Shown one piece after another: positions 35,596 through 44,732 of a DNA stretch of 64,000 nucleotides (position 1 is the stretch's first letter; every line of letters begins with the position of its first letter). The notes under the pieces were generated by a model. It worked only from the letters and a program-made list of their open reading frames with translations. It searched no databases and was not told the origin of the DNA. The stretch lies in the NCBI GenBank assembly GCA_039029135.1, contig JBCCGT010000013.1:62001-126000 (forward strand), read 5' to 3'. The stretch is from JALZVT01 sp039029135 (lineage in GTDB: Bacteria > Pseudomonadota > Gammaproteobacteria > Pseudomonadales > Azotimanducaceae). The position numbers were made by a program, and so were the translations under genes.

Positions 35596-36561
35596 ATGTC
35601 CATAAGAATGCGAATCCTGAACCGGATCCTGCGCCTGACGGTGCGGCGTCGTCTCGAGCGTGGCGAGTTCAGCGAGGCCATGATTCGTGCCAGCCGCGCA
35701 CGCCTCAATCGGATGGGCGCGCGCCTGGCGCGACGCAAGGCAGGCCAGGTCGAGTACCTGGAGCGAGCGCTCGGCGGCGTGCCGACGATCTGGACGCTGC
35801 CGAAGCTGGCCCGCGATCCGCTGACGCAAGAAGACAGTGAAACGCCGGTCGTCCTGTACTGCCACGGCGGCGGCTATCTCGTCGGCTCACCCGGGGCCTG
35901 GCGCGGCATCACGGCGAATCTCGCCGCGGCGAGCCACGCCGCGATCGCGGCCATCGACTACGCGCTGGCGCCCGAGCGCCCCTACCCGGCCGCGCACCAG
36001 GACGCGCTGGCCGCCTATCGGGCGCTGTTGGATGCCGGCGTTGAGCCGGCGCGCATCGCGATCGGCGGCGACTCGGCCGGCGGCAACCTGGCGCTCGCGA
36101 CGCTGCACAACATCCGCGCGGCGCGGCTGCCCATGCCCAGCGGCGCCGTACTGCTGTCGCCCTGGCTTGATCTCACATCCGGATCGCCGTCGATCCAGAC
36201 GCTGGCGGACCACGAGGCGATGCTGCCGCCGGGACGGCTGAGCGAGGCCGCCAGCCACTACGCGGGCGACGCCCCGCTCGCGAGCGCTGAGATCTCGCCG
36301 CTGTTCGGCGACCAGCACGGCCTGCCGCCGCTGACGCTGCACGTCGGCGCTCACGAGGTGCTGCGCGACGACTCGCGCCGCCTGCGCGAGCAGATCGACA
36401 CGGCAGGCGGCGAGATCGACTATCACGAATGGCCCCACGCGCCGCACGTGTTCCCGGCCTTCGCCGACGTCATTCCCGAGGGCGCGGCGGCCATGCGACA
36501 GATCGGCGGCTGGCTGCAGACTCGGTTCGCCGCCGCAACCACGGATGAGGCAAGCGGATGA
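35596..36561 (+). CDS. alpha/beta hydrolase, hormone-sensitive-lipase type
   Basis: 321 residues. Oxyanion motif CHGGGYLVGS near residue 92, nucleophile elbow GGDSAGGNLAL near 155, catalytic His in EWPHAPHVFPAF near 280. Esterase/lipase-type enzyme of the HSL (acetyl-hydrolase) family. It overlaps the next gene by four bases (ATGA), so they are probably one operon. Confidence 0.88.
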   Translation: MSIRMRILNRILRLTVRRRLERGEFSEAMIRASRARLNRMGARLARRKAGQVEYLERALGGVPTIWTLPKLARDPLTQEDSETPVVLYCHGGGYLVGSPGAWRGITANLAAASHAAIAAIDYALAPERPYPAAHQDALAAYRALLDAGVEPARIAIGGDSAGGNLALATLHNIRAARLPMPSGAVLLSPWLDLTSGSPSIQTLADHEAMLPPGRLSEAASHYAGDAPLASAEISPLFGDQHGLPPLTLHVGAHEVLRDDSRRLREQIDTAGGEIDYHEWPHAPHVFPAFADVIPEGAAAMRQIGGWLQTRFAAATTDEASG

Positions 36562-37766
36562 GCGATTCGGACACGCCGGAGGGGCAGGACGCGATCCACG
36601 ACGAACGACCTCGCCACCTGTCACCGCTGTCGATCCAGGCCGCGGCGCTGTTACGCTCGATCGACGGGCTGACCACGATCTTCTGGATCACGATCGGCGG
36701 CACGATTCTGTCGGTGCTGTTCGCGGGCCTGATGCAGCTCGAGGTCAATCTCGCCAACGACTACATCTACGTCGGGGAATATCAGGTGCCGAAGTCGATC
36801 CTGCCGCTCAGCGGCGCCGGCTTCGCCCTGTTCCTGTTCTGGCTGACCGGCAACCGCCTGCGCATGCTGCAGTACGTGCTCAGCCGCAGCGAATTTCCCG
36901 TGCGTGCGGTGCGCGACCTGTTTCGCCTGAATCCACCGCTGCTCAGCGTGTTCAGCAGCGACAACCAGCGACGCTGGAGTCTCGGCAACGGCGTCGCCGT
37001 GCTGCTGCTGCTGTGGGGCATCTACTTCGGCAACTCCGTCGCGATCGTGCTGCGGGCATCCGTAGAGGCCGGGGCGCTAAGCAGTCAGTTCGAGCCGCTC
37101 GCGCTCGCGTCATATGCGGCCGTGCTGTTGGCGACGGGTGCCTACGGCGTGTTCGCGATCACGCGTCCGCTGCGGCGCATCTTCAGCGAACTGCACGGGG
37201 AAGAGCTGGTGATCGGCTGGCCGCGCTACCTGTTCGCGCTCTTTATCTCCATCGTCGTTATCGGCGCCAACAACGCATCGCAAATCAGCACCGCAGAGCA
37301 GGACAACGACCTGCTGGGGCCGGCCATGGCGACGGCGATCGACGGCGGCACGATCTATCTCAATGGCATCGAGGTGGTGCTGATCGGACTGCGCGCGCTC
37401 GGCGTGGATCAGGTGTGTCAGGACGCCAAGGGCGCCGACTATGCCTGCGGCCGCGCCGCGCGCCAGCATCTGCAGGAACTGGTGCAGTCACGCCGCGTAA
37501 TCTGCGCACCGCTGCTCAACGCGGGACGCGGTCGCGTCGTCGCCACCTGCCGCGAACTGAACGCGACGGAGGCGCCGCCGGATTCCTACGTCGACTACTT
37601 CGAGGGTGAAGACCGCGAGAGCCTGTCAGATATGATGGTGAGCGAGGGTCTCGCCCTGGCGAGCGGACTGGCGACCCAGGCGCTGCGCGACAAACAGAAC
37701 GCGGCGCAGGCGACTCGCAGGGGCATCTGGCAGGGCAGCTTCGATCCCAGCACGAATCCGCAGTAG
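36558..37766 (+). CDS. membrane protein with a degenerate SNase-like C-terminal domain
   Basis: 402 residues. Four or more hydrophobic segments lie in residues ~30-270 (LTTIFWITIGGTILSVLFA, LLLLWGIYFGNSVAIV, LFALFISIVVIGANNASQ). Residues ~280-395 follow the thermonuclease pattern: AIDGGTIYLNGIEVVLIGLR, DYACGRAARQHLQELV, GRGRVVATC, MVSEGLALASG, QATRRGIWQGSF. The usual IDGDT and IDAPE motifs are altered (IDGGT, LRALG), so catalytic Asp/Arg positions are not preserved. No nuclease activity is expected. Coupled to the hydrolase gene upstream. Confidence 0.75.
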   Translation: MSDSDTPEGQDAIHDERPRHLSPLSIQAAALLRSIDGLTTIFWITIGGTILSVLFAGLMQLEVNLANDYIYVGEYQVPKSILPLSGAGFALFLFWLTGNRLRMLQYVLSRSEFPVRAVRDLFRLNPPLLSVFSSDNQRRWSLGNGVAVLLLLWGIYFGNSVAIVLRASVEAGALSSQFEPLALASYAAVLLATGAYGVFAITRPLRRIFSELHGEELVIGWPRYLFALFISIVVIGANNASQISTAEQDNDLLGPAMATAIDGGTIYLNGIEVVLIGLRALGVDQVCQDAKGADYACGRAARQHLQELVQSRRVICAPLLNAGRGRVVATCRELNATEAPPDSYVDYFEGEDRESLSDMMVSEGLALASGLATQALRDKQNAAQATRRGIWQGSFDPSTNPQ

Positions 37767-37782
37767 GCAGTAGCGAGCGCGG

Positions 37783-38043
37783 CTACGCAGCGCCCAGTTG
37801 CTGATCCAGAAACGCAATGATGTCGCGCGATTCGTACATCCATTCGACGCGTCCGTCTTCGCGCTCGATGCGCAAACAGGGCACGGTCTGTCGGCCGCCG
37901 CCCGCGACCAGCTCCTCGCGGGCATCGGGCTCCATCAGAATATCGCGCATCGGCAGCTCGATGTCGCGAGACGCCATGAAGCGACGCACCATCGCGCAGA
38001 ATGGACAGCTGTCGTATTTGTAGAGAACGTAAGGGCTCGACAT
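37783..38043 (-). CDS. glutaredoxin/GST N-terminal-like protein
   Basis: 86 residues from ATG 38043. Thioredoxin-fold core with the CPFC motif in YDSCPFCAMVRRFM at residues ~11-14, and the cis-Pro region QTVPCLRIE, followed by YESRDIIAFL. A dithiol glutaredoxin-like or GST-N protein. It is divergent from the DsbA-like gene with 60 bases between; a TATAAT hexamer lies 7 bases upstream of its start. Confidence 0.83.
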   Translation of the reverse strand: MSSPYVLYKYDSCPFCAMVRRFMASRDIELPMRDILMEPDAREELVAGGGRQTVPCLRIEREDGRVEWMYESRDIIAFLDQQLGAA

Positions 38044-38049
38044 GGCCCG

Positions 38050-38055
38050 ATTATA
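38050..38055 (-). promoter_or_regulatory. possible -10 hexamer for the glutaredoxin-like gene
   Basis: TATAAT on the minus strand, 6 bases upstream of the ATG, would give a leaderless or near-leaderless transcript. No -35 element at the usual spacing; the closest TTGTGC is 21 bases upstream. Confidence 0.25.
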
Positions 38056-38103
38056 CCCAAGCGCGGTACCATCGCGGCACAATCGCAGGCAGGACCTCGA
38101 GCT

Positions 38104-38844
38104 ATGGCGAAACGTCACGGCGGCGCCGGTAATCAGAACAAGAAAGTGAATCGCGCCCGCAATCTGATCGTCGGCGGCCTGGGGCTGCTGGTCATCGGCG
38201 TGGTGGCCTACGGCCTGCTATACAGCACGGGAACGATCGATCCGTCGCGCCTGGACGGTGCCCCGGTCGCAGGCACCCACTACGAGATCATCGATCCCCC
38301 GCTGCCGCGCTCGGGCCGCGGCAACATCACTGAGTTTTTCTCCTACGGCTGTATCCACTGCCGCAACATGGAGCCGCTGCTCGAGGACTTTACCGCCGAG
38401 CTGCCGGACAGCGTCGGCTTCGACCGCACCCCGGTGACCTTCGCCGCCCCCTGGATCGTGCTCGCGCAGACCTTTCACGCGCTCGACGCGATCGACGCGC
38501 TCGAGCCCAACCATCGCCGCATGTTCGCGGCGGTGCACGACGAGAGACGCGCCTTCGGCTCGGCCGAGGACGTGGCCGACTATCTGGCTCGTACGATCGA
38601 CCGCGAACGGTTTCTGCAGGCATACAACTCCGCGGCCGTACGTCGGGCGCTGTCACGCGGCGACGCCAGCTCCAGAGCCGCGGGTGTGGCGTCGGTACCC
38701 ACCCTGGTGGTGAACGGCCGTTATCGGATCAACCCGAGACTGCAGCGCGCCGACGCGCTCGCCGTAGCACGCGCCCTGGCCACCGACCCACCGGCAGACG
38801 GCGGCCCGACCGCGCAGCAAGACGTGCAGGCCGTAGAAGGCTGA
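38104..38844 (+). CDS. DsbA-like membrane-anchored thiol oxidoreductase
   Basis: 246 residues from ATG 38104; the open frame upstream is not used. An N-terminal anchor (NLIVGGLGLLVIGVVAYGLL) leads to a periplasmic thioredoxin domain. The active site is FFSYGCIHCRNMEP (Cys-Ile-His-Cys, as in DsbA Cys-Pro-His-Cys), and the cis-Pro loop is ASVPTLVVNGRYR. Probably a disulfide oxidase or reductase in the periplasm. Next gene DUF4126 starts 16 bases downstream. Confidence 0.88.
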   Translation: MAKRHGGAGNQNKKVNRARNLIVGGLGLLVIGVVAYGLLYSTGTIDPSRLDGAPVAGTHYEIIDPPLPRSGRGNITEFFSYGCIHCRNMEPLLEDFTAELPDSVGFDRTPVTFAAPWIVLAQTFHALDAIDALEPNHRRMFAAVHDERRAFGSAEDVADYLARTIDRERFLQAYNSAAVRRALSRGDASSRAAGVASVPTLVVNGRYRINPRLQRADALAVARALATDPPADGGPTAQQDVQAVEG

Positions 38845-38859
38845 CGCCCGCGCCGCACG

Positions 38860-39501
38860 ATGAGTGAATACGACGCCCTGCTGTCGACGCTGGCGCTGAC
38901 CACCGGCGTCGCTTGGGCCAGCGGCATTAATCTGTATGCGCTGGTGGGCATCCTCGGCATCGCCGGCGCGGCCGGCGCGATCGACATCCCCGACGGCATC
39001 TCCGTGGTGCAGGATCCGCTGGTCATCGGCGCTGCCTGCATCATGTACGTCATCGAGTTCTTTGCCGACAAGATACCGGGCGTCGACACCGCCTGGGACA
39101 CCCTGCACAGCTTCATCAGGGTACCGGCAGGCGCGCTGCTCGCCGCGGGCGCGAGCGGCGACGTTGCCCCGGCCTGGACGGTGGCGGCCGGACTGCTGGG
39201 CGGCGGCATCGCGGCCGCGACTCACGCCGCGAAGGCAGGCACCCGCGTGGTCATCAACACATCGCCCGAGCCCTTTTCGAACTGGGCGGCGTCGGCGAGC
39301 GAAGATGCGCTGGTGCTGGGCGGCGCCTGGCTCATGTGGCGCGAGCCCGGCTGGTTTCTGATTCTGCTGGTTGCGTTCTTCGCCCTACTGATCTGGCTGC
39401 TGCCGCGCATCATCGGCGCCGTCCGCGGCATCATCAAACGCATCGCGTATTGGCTGGGCATGGGGCCGGAACCCGCCGCCGCCAGACCGTCCGAGCGCTG
39501 A
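38860..39501 (+). CDS. DUF4126 membrane protein
   Basis: 213 residues. GVAWASGINLYALVGILGIA, YVIEFFADKIPGVDTAWD and the DTLHSF motif are the conserved DUF4126 segments; several transmembrane helices follow, with a basic C-terminal tail. Function unknown. Between the DsbA-like gene and PBP1b, with one-base spacing to the latter. Confidence 0.9.
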   Translation: MSEYDALLSTLALTTGVAWASGINLYALVGILGIAGAAGAIDIPDGISVVQDPLVIGAACIMYVIEFFADKIPGVDTAWDTLHSFIRVPAGALLAAGASGDVAPAWTVAAGLLGGGIAAATHAAKAGTRVVINTSPEPFSNWAASASEDALVLGGAWLMWREPGWFLILLVAFFALLIWLLPRIIGAVRGIIKRIAYWLGMGPEPAAARPSER

Positions 39502-39502
39502 C

Positions 39503-41752
39503 GTGGCGCGCCTGCTGGCACTCGCGAAGGCCCTGCTGGTGGTGGGTGCCCTTACCGCCGCCCTGGTGCTCGGCTATCTGGTCCACGTGGACCGCACGAT
39601 CACGCAGACCTTCGAGGGACGACGCTGGTCGGTGCCGGCGCAGGTGTTCGCCCAGCCTCAGGAGCTGTACGTCGGCGCCCGGGTCGGGCTAGGCGACGTG
39701 CGCCAGGAACTGGCGCGGCTGGGCTACAGCGAGACGCCCGATCTATCGACGCCTGGGACGTTCTCGGTCATTGGCGACGAGCTGCGCACTCACCTGCGGC
39801 CGTTCGTGTTCAGCGACGGCTATCGCAGCGCCCGCGAACTCACGATCGGCTTCGCCGGCGGCGCCATCACAAGGCTGGCCGCGAACGGCGCCGATACGGC
39901 GCTGGTGCGGCTCGAACCCCTGCCCATCGGCAGCTTCTTCGCCAGCCACGGCGAGGATCGCGTCGTGCTGACCCCGGACGCGGTGCCACCGCTGTTGCGC
40001 GAAGGCCTGAAGGCCGTCGAAGACCGCAGTTTCGAAGCGCATATGGGATTTTCAATTCGCGGTATCGCGCGCGCGCTGCTCGTCAATCTGCGCGCCGGCG
40101 AGCGGCAACAGGGCGGCAGCACGCTGACCCAGCAGCTGGTGAAAAGCTATTTCCTCGACAACAGCCGCACGATCAGCCGTAAGCTGCGCGAACTGGCGAT
40201 GGCGGTGATCCTGGAGGCCCGCTTCGATAAGGACGACCTGCTCAACGCCTACATCAACGAGATCTATCTGGCGCAGGACGGCGCGCGCGCGATCCACGGC
40301 TTCGGTCTGGGCAGCCAGTTCTATTTCAACAAGCCGTTGAAGGAGCTGGCGCCGCACGAGACCGCGCTGCTGCTGACCGTGATTCGCGGTCCGAGCTACT
40401 ACAACCCGTACCGGCACCCGGACCGCGCGCGCGAGCGCCGCGATCGCATTCTCGGCCAGCTTCGCGACGACGCGCTGATCGGCGAGCGGGCTTACCAGGC
40501 CGGGATCGCCGCCCCCCTGGGCCTGGCCGGCCGGGCGCGGCGGCGCGGCGCCTACTACCCCGCCTTCATGGACCTCGTGCGCCAAGAACTGGCCGCCGAG
40601 TATCCGGTCGCGGCGCTGGCCAGCGAGGGGCTGCGCATCTTCACGACGCTGCGCCCGGACCTGCAGGATCGCCTGCAGGACAGCGCCAACGACACGCTGG
40701 CGGCCATCTCGCCGGACACCAATCTGCAGGCGGCCGCCATGGTCACGAACAGCCAGACCGGCGAGGTGCTCGCACTGCTGGGCGGCCGCGGCAGCGGGCG
40801 CGGCGGCTACAACCGGGCGCTGAAGGCGCTGCGGCCGGCGGGCTCGCTGCTGAAACCCATCGTCTATCTCACCGCGCTCGAGAGCGGCGGCTTTCACCTC
40901 GCCAGTCTGCTGCGCGACGAGCCGATCACGATCGACCTGCCGAACGGCGACGCCTGGTCGCCCAGAAACTTCGACGAGACGACGCACGGCGAGGTGCCGC
41001 TGGTCCGCGGACTCGCGGACTCGCTCAATCTGGCCACCGTGCAGCTCGGCCTGCAGGTGGGACTGCCGAACATCGCCGAGCGCATTCGCGACCTGCTGCC
41101 GGGCAGCAGCCCACGCCCCTACCCCGCGCTGATACTGGGGGCGCACGACATGAACGTCGTCCAGGTCGGCGAGCTGTACAGCAGCGTCGCCAATTCCGGT
41201 TTCTATGCGCCGCCGCGCGCCGTACTGGCCGTGCAGAACGAGACCGGCGAGGCGGTCGAGCGCTATCCCCTGCAGACCCGCCAGACCATCGCGGCGGACG
41301 ATCTGGCGGCGCTCGTGCGCGGGCTGGACATCGCGATGAGCCACGGCACGGGGCGCAGTTCGCCGCTCGCGCGCTCGGGTGTCGCAGGCAAGACCGGCAC
41401 CTCCAACGACTTTCGCGACAGTTGGTTCGTCGGCTTCGATGGCGCGCTCCTGACCAGCGTCTGGATCGGCAATGACGACAACACCCCAACGCGGCTGACC
41501 GGCGCCAGCGGCGCGCTGAAGATCTGGAGCGCATTCATGGCTGGCGTCGGTGTCACCCCGCTCGTCGAAGGCGCCGCTCCGAACCTCGTCGAACAGCAGG
41601 TAGACTTCGCCACGGGCCTGCGCGCCGACGCGCGCTGCGGCAGCCTGGTCGCGCTGCCGCTGCCCGACGACACCCGTATCGCCCCACACCCGGAGTGCCA
41701 GCCGGAGCGCGGGCTGGGCGATCGCCTCCGACGCTGGTTTAGACGCTCATGA
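39503..41752 (+). CDS. mrcB: bifunctional penicillin-binding protein 1b
   Basis: 749 residues from GTG 39503. A single N-terminal anchor is followed by a UvrB-like domain and the glycosyltransferase domain (AVEDRSFEAHMGFSIRGIAR, GGSTLTQQLVKSYFL, ILEARFDKDDLLNAYINEIY). The transpeptidase domain has catalytic Ser-x-x-Lys in PAGSLLKPIV, SLN in ADSLNLATV and KTG in AGKTGTSND. It polymerises and cross-links peptidoglycan on the outer face of the inner membrane. Overlaps the downstream lipoprotein gene by four bases. Confidence 0.93.
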   Translation: MARLLALAKALLVVGALTAALVLGYLVHVDRTITQTFEGRRWSVPAQVFAQPQELYVGARVGLGDVRQELARLGYSETPDLSTPGTFSVIGDELRTHLRPFVFSDGYRSARELTIGFAGGAITRLAANGADTALVRLEPLPIGSFFASHGEDRVVLTPDAVPPLLREGLKAVEDRSFEAHMGFSIRGIARALLVNLRAGERQQGGSTLTQQLVKSYFLDNSRTISRKLRELAMAVILEARFDKDDLLNAYINEIYLAQDGARAIHGFGLGSQFYFNKPLKELAPHETALLLTVIRGPSYYNPYRHPDRARERRDRILGQLRDDALIGERAYQAGIAAPLGLAGRARRRGAYYPAFMDLVRQELAAEYPVAALASEGLRIFTTLRPDLQDRLQDSANDTLAAISPDTNLQAAAMVTNSQTGEVLALLGGRGSGRGGYNRALKALRPAGSLLKPIVYLTALESGGFHLASLLRDEPITIDLPNGDAWSPRNFDETTHGEVPLVRGLADSLNLATVQLGLQVGLPNIAERIRDLLPGSSPRPYPALILGAHDMNVVQVGELYSSVANSGFYAPPRAVLAVQNETGEAVERYPLQTRQTIAADDLAALVRGLDIAMSHGTGRSSPLARSGVAGKTGTSNDFRDSWFVGFDGALLTSVWIGNDDNTPTRLTGASGALKIWSAFMAGVGVTPLVEGAAPNLVEQQVDFATGLRADARCGSLVALPLPDDTRIAPHPECQPERGLGDRLRRWFRRS

Positions 41753-42228
41753 AGAAAAAGACCCCGCTCGCGCCGCGCTCGGCGCTGACGGCGATCTCGC
41801 TCGCGCTGGCGGCCTGCCAGTCGCCCGGCATCGCGCCGCCGCCCGCCCCCGATGCGAGCGCGGCGGAGCAACCGACGGCGCCCGCCGCGACGCCCAGCGC
41901 CACGACGGCGCCTGCGCTTGCGCTGCTGGAGCAGAGCAAGGCGCTCGCGGCGCAGAACAACATCGCCGGCGCGGCGACGCTGCTCGAGCGAGCGATACGC
42001 ATCGAGCCTCGACGCGCGGCGCTGTGGCGTTCGCTCGCCGCGCTGCGCCTACGTGCCGGCGATGCGGCCAGCGCGGAACAGCTTGCCCGCAAGGCGATCG
42101 CGCTCGCCGGTCAGGACGAACGCGAAGCACGCAGCGGGTGGCTGCTGCTGGCGGACGTCCACGCGGCCGCCGGCAAGACGGCGGAGGCCGCGAACCTGCG
42201 CGCGCGCTGGCAGCGCGGCGAAGGCTGA
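41749..42228 (+). CDS. TPR-containing lipoprotein
   Basis: 159 residues. Lipobox LALAAC near residue 24 predicts an outer or inner membrane lipoprotein; a Pro/Ala-rich spacer follows, then two or three TPR-like repeats (LLEQSKALAAQNNIAGAATL, PRRAALWRSLAALRLRAGDA, GWLLLADVHAAAGKTAEAAN). The overlap with mrcB (ATGA) makes it a likely PBP1b partner, similar in concept to LpoB, though without sequence homology that I can see. Confidence 0.75.
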   Translation: MKKKTPLAPRSALTAISLALAACQSPGIAPPPAPDASAAEQPTAPAATPSATTAPALALLEQSKALAAQNNIAGAATLLERAIRIEPRRAALWRSLAALRLRAGDAASAEQLARKAIALAGQDEREARSGWLLLADVHAAAGKTAEAANLRARWQRGEG

Positions 42229-42270
42229 CAGCGAGACCAAAAAGAACACGGGATAACCGGAGACCGCGCC

Positions 42271-43425
42271 ATGTTTATGCGCCTCAAGGACTGCCACAAC
42301 ACCACCGACTTTCGCCGCCTGGCGAAACAGCGCCTGCCCGGCCCCCTGTTCCACTACATCGACGGCGCGGCCGACGACGAGGTGACCTACGAAAGGAACA
42401 CTCGCGCGTATGAGGAGTGCGATCTCGTGCCGCGCGTGCTCGCCGGTGTCGAGGAGGTCGACCTGTCGGTCACCGTGATGGGCAAGCGGCTCAGCCTGCC
42501 CATGTTCTGCTCGCCGACCGCGCTGCAGCGGCTGTTCCACTACGACGGCGAACGCGCGGTCGGGCGCGCGGCAGCCCAATTCAACACGTTCTTCGGCCTG
42601 AGTTCGCTCGGCACCGTGAGCATCGAAGAGATCGCAGAGACGATCGAGGCGCCGAAGCTGTTTCAGCTCTACTACCACAAGGACAAGGGCCTCACGGAGA
42701 ACATGATCGACCGCTGCCGCGACGCCGGCTTCGACGCGATGGCGCTGACCGTGGACACGATCGTCGGCGGCAATCGGGAGCGCGATCTGCGGACCGGATT
42801 CACCTCGCCGCCGCGGCTCACGCTCGGCAGCGCGGTCAGCTTCGCAGCCCATCCCTACTGGACGCTGAACTACCTGCTGCGCGAGAAGTTCTCGCTGCCC
42901 ATGCTCGACAGCCACGTCGAGGAGGGCACGAACGTCGCGACCTCCGTCGCCGGCTACTTCAGCAGCATGCTCGATCAGTCGATGGACTGGGCCGCGGCCG
43001 AGTGGGTGGCGCAAAAATGGGGCGGCACCTTTTGTCTGAAGGGCGTCATGAGCGTGGAGGACGCGCGCCGCGCGATCGACATCGGCGCGAGCGCGATCAT
43101 GGTGTCGAACCACGGCGGGCGTCAGCTCGACGGCGGGCGCGCGCCCTTCGATCAGATCAAGGAAATCAGCGACGCGGTGGGCGGCGAGATCGACATCATC
43201 TGCGACGGCGGCATCCGCCGCGGCACCCATGTGCTGAAGGCGCTGTCGGCCGGGGCGACCTGCTGCTCCGGCGGCCGCTGGTATCTGTACGCCCTGGCGG
43301 CTGCGGGCCAGGCGGGCGTGGAACTCGCGCTGACCAAGATGGCGGAGGAGCTCACCCGCGACATGAAGCTCGTCGGCGCGCGCCGAATAGAGGATCTGTC
43401 ACGCAACAATCTCAGGTACCGCTGA
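42271..43425 (+). CDS. FMN-dependent alpha-hydroxy acid dehydrogenase
   Basis: 384 residues. FMN_dh barrel: DFRRLAKQRLPGPLFHYIDG, catalytic SNHGGRQLDGG near 270, and DGGIRRGTHVLKALSAGA in the C-terminal FMN site. Oxidises an L-2-hydroxy acid such as lactate or glycolate, or a related compound. Good GGAG ribosome site. The beta-lactamase-fold gene begins two bases after it. Confidence 0.9.
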   Translation: MFMRLKDCHNTTDFRRLAKQRLPGPLFHYIDGAADDEVTYERNTRAYEECDLVPRVLAGVEEVDLSVTVMGKRLSLPMFCSPTALQRLFHYDGERAVGRAAAQFNTFFGLSSLGTVSIEEIAETIEAPKLFQLYYHKDKGLTENMIDRCRDAGFDAMALTVDTIVGGNRERDLRTGFTSPPRLTLGSAVSFAAHPYWTLNYLLREKFSLPMLDSHVEEGTNVATSVAGYFSSMLDQSMDWAAAEWVAQKWGGTFCLKGVMSVEDARRAIDIGASAIMVSNHGGRQLDGGRAPFDQIKEISDAVGGEIDIICDGGIRRGTHVLKALSAGATCCSGGRWYLYALAAAGQAGVELALTKMAEELTRDMKLVGARRIEDLSRNNLRYR

Positions 43426-43426
43426 C

Positions 43427-44692
43427 ATGGACACACTGCAAAAGACCCTACCCAACGGGGCAACGCTACAGGGTCAGTACAGGGCGGAGTTCGCGGGCGT
43501 CGCAGAGGCCTTCGCCGCCAACTTCGCGGGCGAGGAAATCGGCGCGTCGGTCTGCATCACGATCGACGGCGAACCCGTCGTCGATCTGTGGGGCGGGCTG
43601 AAGGACGCGGACACGCAGTGGGAGGAAGACACGCTCAGCGTCGTGTTCTCGAGCACCAAGGGCGCCGTGGCGCTCGCGGCCCACACCCTGATCGACGCCG
43701 GTGAGCTGGAGCTGCACAGGCCCGTGACCCACTACTGGCCCGAGTTCGGTGCGAACGGCAAAGACGCGGTCACGGTGAAGATGATGCTCGACCACAGCGC
43801 GGCCGTGCCCTGCCTGCGCGGCGAGCTGAAAGAACTCGCCTGCTGCGACTGGGACTACATGGTCGAGCGGGTCGCGGCCGCGGAGCCGTTCTGGGAGCCC
43901 GGGACACGCAACGGCTATCACATGATGACCTTCGGCTGGACCGTGGGAGAGCTGGTGCGCCGCGCCGCCGGTCAGAGTCTCGGCAGCTATCTGCGCCGCG
44001 CGCTCGCCGAACCGCTGGGCGCCGACTTCTGGATCGGCCTGCCGGAGAGCGAGCACCATCGGGTGGCGAAGCTCACGCCCTTCAAGCCCGTACGCGGCGC
44101 CGAGCTTTCAGATTTCACGAAGGCGCTGATCGGCCAGAAGGGCTCGATCCAGTCGCTCGCCTTCTTTAACAACGGCGGCTTCAGCGCCGGTAATCCCACG
44201 TGCTGGGCAGCGGAGATCGGCGGCGGCGGCGGCATCGGCAACGGCCGATCGCTGGCAAAACTGTACGCGCCTTTCGCCTGCGGCGGCGAAGCGAACGGCC
44301 AGCGCTACGTGTCGCCCGAGACGCTGGCGACGATGGGCGACGTGGCCGTCGCCACGCATCGTGATGCGACGCTGCTGCTGCCGACGCGCTTCGGACTCGG
44401 CTTCATGAAGTCGATGGACAATCGCCAAGAGCTCGCTGTCGCGAAGGACAGCGCGATCATCGGCCGATGCGCGTTCGGCCACGTCGGCGCGGGCGGCAGC
44501 ATCGGCTTCGCCGATCCCGATGCACGCATGAGCTTTGGCTACGTGATGAACAAGATGGGCCCGGGAATACTCATGAACGAGCGCGGCCAGGGACTGGTCG
44601 ACGCCGCCTATCGGGCGCTGGGCTGCGACAGCAACGCGAGCGGCGCGTGGGATGCGGTCAGGACAGGAGGTCGGGGCGATGCGCCGCGTTAG
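43427..44692 (+). CDS. serine beta-lactamase-fold hydrolase (EstB/class C type)
   Basis: 421 residues. Catalytic Ser-x-x-Lys in SSTKGAVALA near residue 75, a Tyr-containing YxN-like motif in GYHMMTFGWT, and GHVGAGGSIGFADP at the third motif (in place of Lys-Thr-Gly). Typical of esterase-type class C proteins rather than true beta-lactamases. Two bases after the hydroxyacid dehydrogenase gene. Substrate unknown. Confidence 0.85.
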   Translation: MDTLQKTLPNGATLQGQYRAEFAGVAEAFAANFAGEEIGASVCITIDGEPVVDLWGGLKDADTQWEEDTLSVVFSSTKGAVALAAHTLIDAGELELHRPVTHYWPEFGANGKDAVTVKMMLDHSAAVPCLRGELKELACCDWDYMVERVAAAEPFWEPGTRNGYHMMTFGWTVGELVRRAAGQSLGSYLRRALAEPLGADFWIGLPESEHHRVAKLTPFKPVRGAELSDFTKALIGQKGSIQSLAFFNNGGFSAGNPTCWAAEIGGGGGIGNGRSLAKLYAPFACGGEANGQRYVSPETLATMGDVAVATHRDATLLLPTRFGLGFMKSMDNRQELAVAKDSAIIGRCAFGHVGAGGSIGFADPDARMSFGYVMNKMGPGILMNERGQGLVDAAYRALGCDSNASGAWDAVRTGGRGDAPR

Positions 44693-44732
44693 CCCCTGTG
44701 GCGCACTAACGGCGCCCGCAGGACGCACAGCA

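Noticed and set aside
40052..41689. A 545-codon minus-strand frame opposite the PBP1b gene.
   Set aside because: Antisense shadow; Arg/Ala/Gln-rich with no recognisable domain while the plus strand has all PBP1b motifs.
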